From Candidatus Scalindua sp. SCAELEC01 (GTDB taxonomy: Bacteria; Planctomycetota; Brocadiia; Brocadiales; Scalinduaceae), in contig SHMT01000011.1 in assembly GCA_004282745.1 (NCBI GenBank), positions 62,001 through 126,000 of the forward strand: a DNA stretch of 64,000 nucleotides, read 5' to 3'. Every line of letters begins with the position of its first letter. Position 1 is the stretch's first letter. Below are positions 63,947-64,000 of this stretch, one piece after another. The notes under the pieces are model-generated. The model was not told the origin of the DNA. It did not search any database and saw nothing but the letters and a program-made list of their open reading frames with translations. The position numbers and the translations under genes were made by a program.

Positions 63947-64000
63947 ATGGTCAAGTTCAGGTTTCAAGAACTAAAAATCTGGCAGTTAGCAATCGAAATT
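63947..64000 (+). CDS. Four-helix-bundle protein, 5' part (continues past window)
   Basis: Eighteen codons remain before the window ends: MVKFRFQELKIWQLAIEI. The pattern FRFQELxIWQLAxEIA is the standard start of the IVP-like four-helix-bundle family. The ATG is 12 bases after a family C element. Being cut off, its full length is unknown. Confidence 0.75.
   Translation, partial: MVKFRFQELKIWQLAIEI

Noticed and set aside
1-64000. CRISPR arrays, tRNA and rRNA genes
   Set aside because: No regularly spaced short direct repeats, no tRNA cloverleaf with a GTTCRANNC loop, and no rRNA segment were seen on reading both strands.

Overview
The window is AT-rich bacterial chromosome with ordinary bacterial gene structure: Shine-Dalgarno sites, short operons, and ATGA overlaps at 1266 and 27373. 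Formate-tetrahydrofolate ligase, CxxCH cytochromes, a flavodiiron protein, an NhaD Na+/H+ antiporter, geranylgeranyl-reductase-like FAD enzymes and many NtrC-type regulators and hybrid kinases together suggest a strict or facultative anaerobe. The mix resembles anammox planctomycetes (Brocadiales, perhaps a marine Scalindua-like lineage). That assignment is inference from gene content; no rRNA gene is present to confirm it.

Layout. 1-5 kb: a sensor kinase and NtrC-type regulator pair, a sigma-54 promoter driving a 64-residue protein, and a flavodiiron protein. 5-16 kb (minus strand): an MASE-like hybrid kinase, three homologous FAD domains in two genes, a Cache/HAMP kinase with its response regulator, a c-heme Tll0287-like protein and a ferritin-like protein. 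17-25 kb (plus): a 1722-residue hybrid kinase, an HDOD protein and NhaD. 25-33 kb: argG-panE, a Tat-exported AmrS-like radical SAM enzyme, and a membrane-bound spermidine-synthase-like protein followed by a 58-residue zinc-ribbon protein. 33-44 kb: a Ser/Thr kinase, an exopolysaccharide export and tyrosine kinase pair whose export gene is broken by a mobile element, and a spermidine-synthase-like/DUF350/lipoprotein cluster. 44-55 kb: fhs, a cytochrome, rplM-rpsI, an L,D-transpeptidase, a ThiF-like E1 enzyme, an integron-type integrase pseudogene, and an ATP-grasp ligase with an M20 peptidase. 55-64 kb: a PocR/sigma-54 regulator, an IS1182 remnant, a STAS-PilZ protein, a WecA-like transferase with a C-terminal PilZ-like domain, a second export protein and three four-helix-bundle genes, two of them broken.

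The strongest unexplained signal is a set of small non-autonomous inverted-repeat elements, called families A to E here. Family A is 145-147 bp with ends AGTGTCTGAACGAAAAC and 4-bp target duplications. Four copies (37359, 55645, 60486, 63413) have exactly matching 4-bp flanks. Removing the element and one duplication restores reading frame in an export gene and in a four-helix-bundle gene. Family B is about 182 bp with TA at each end, and one B copy sits inside a family A copy. Family D (about 40 bp, flanked by TTAG) sits inside a B copy. This nesting gives a relative order of insertion.

A second theme is exopolysaccharide synthesis wired to signalling: an apparent sigma-54 promoter upstream of the export/kinase genes, a BY-kinase with a PATAN/DUF4388-like insert in its catalytic domain, a WecA-like enzyme with a PilZ-like tail, a STAS-PilZ protein, and a PocR-type sigma-54 activator in the same region.
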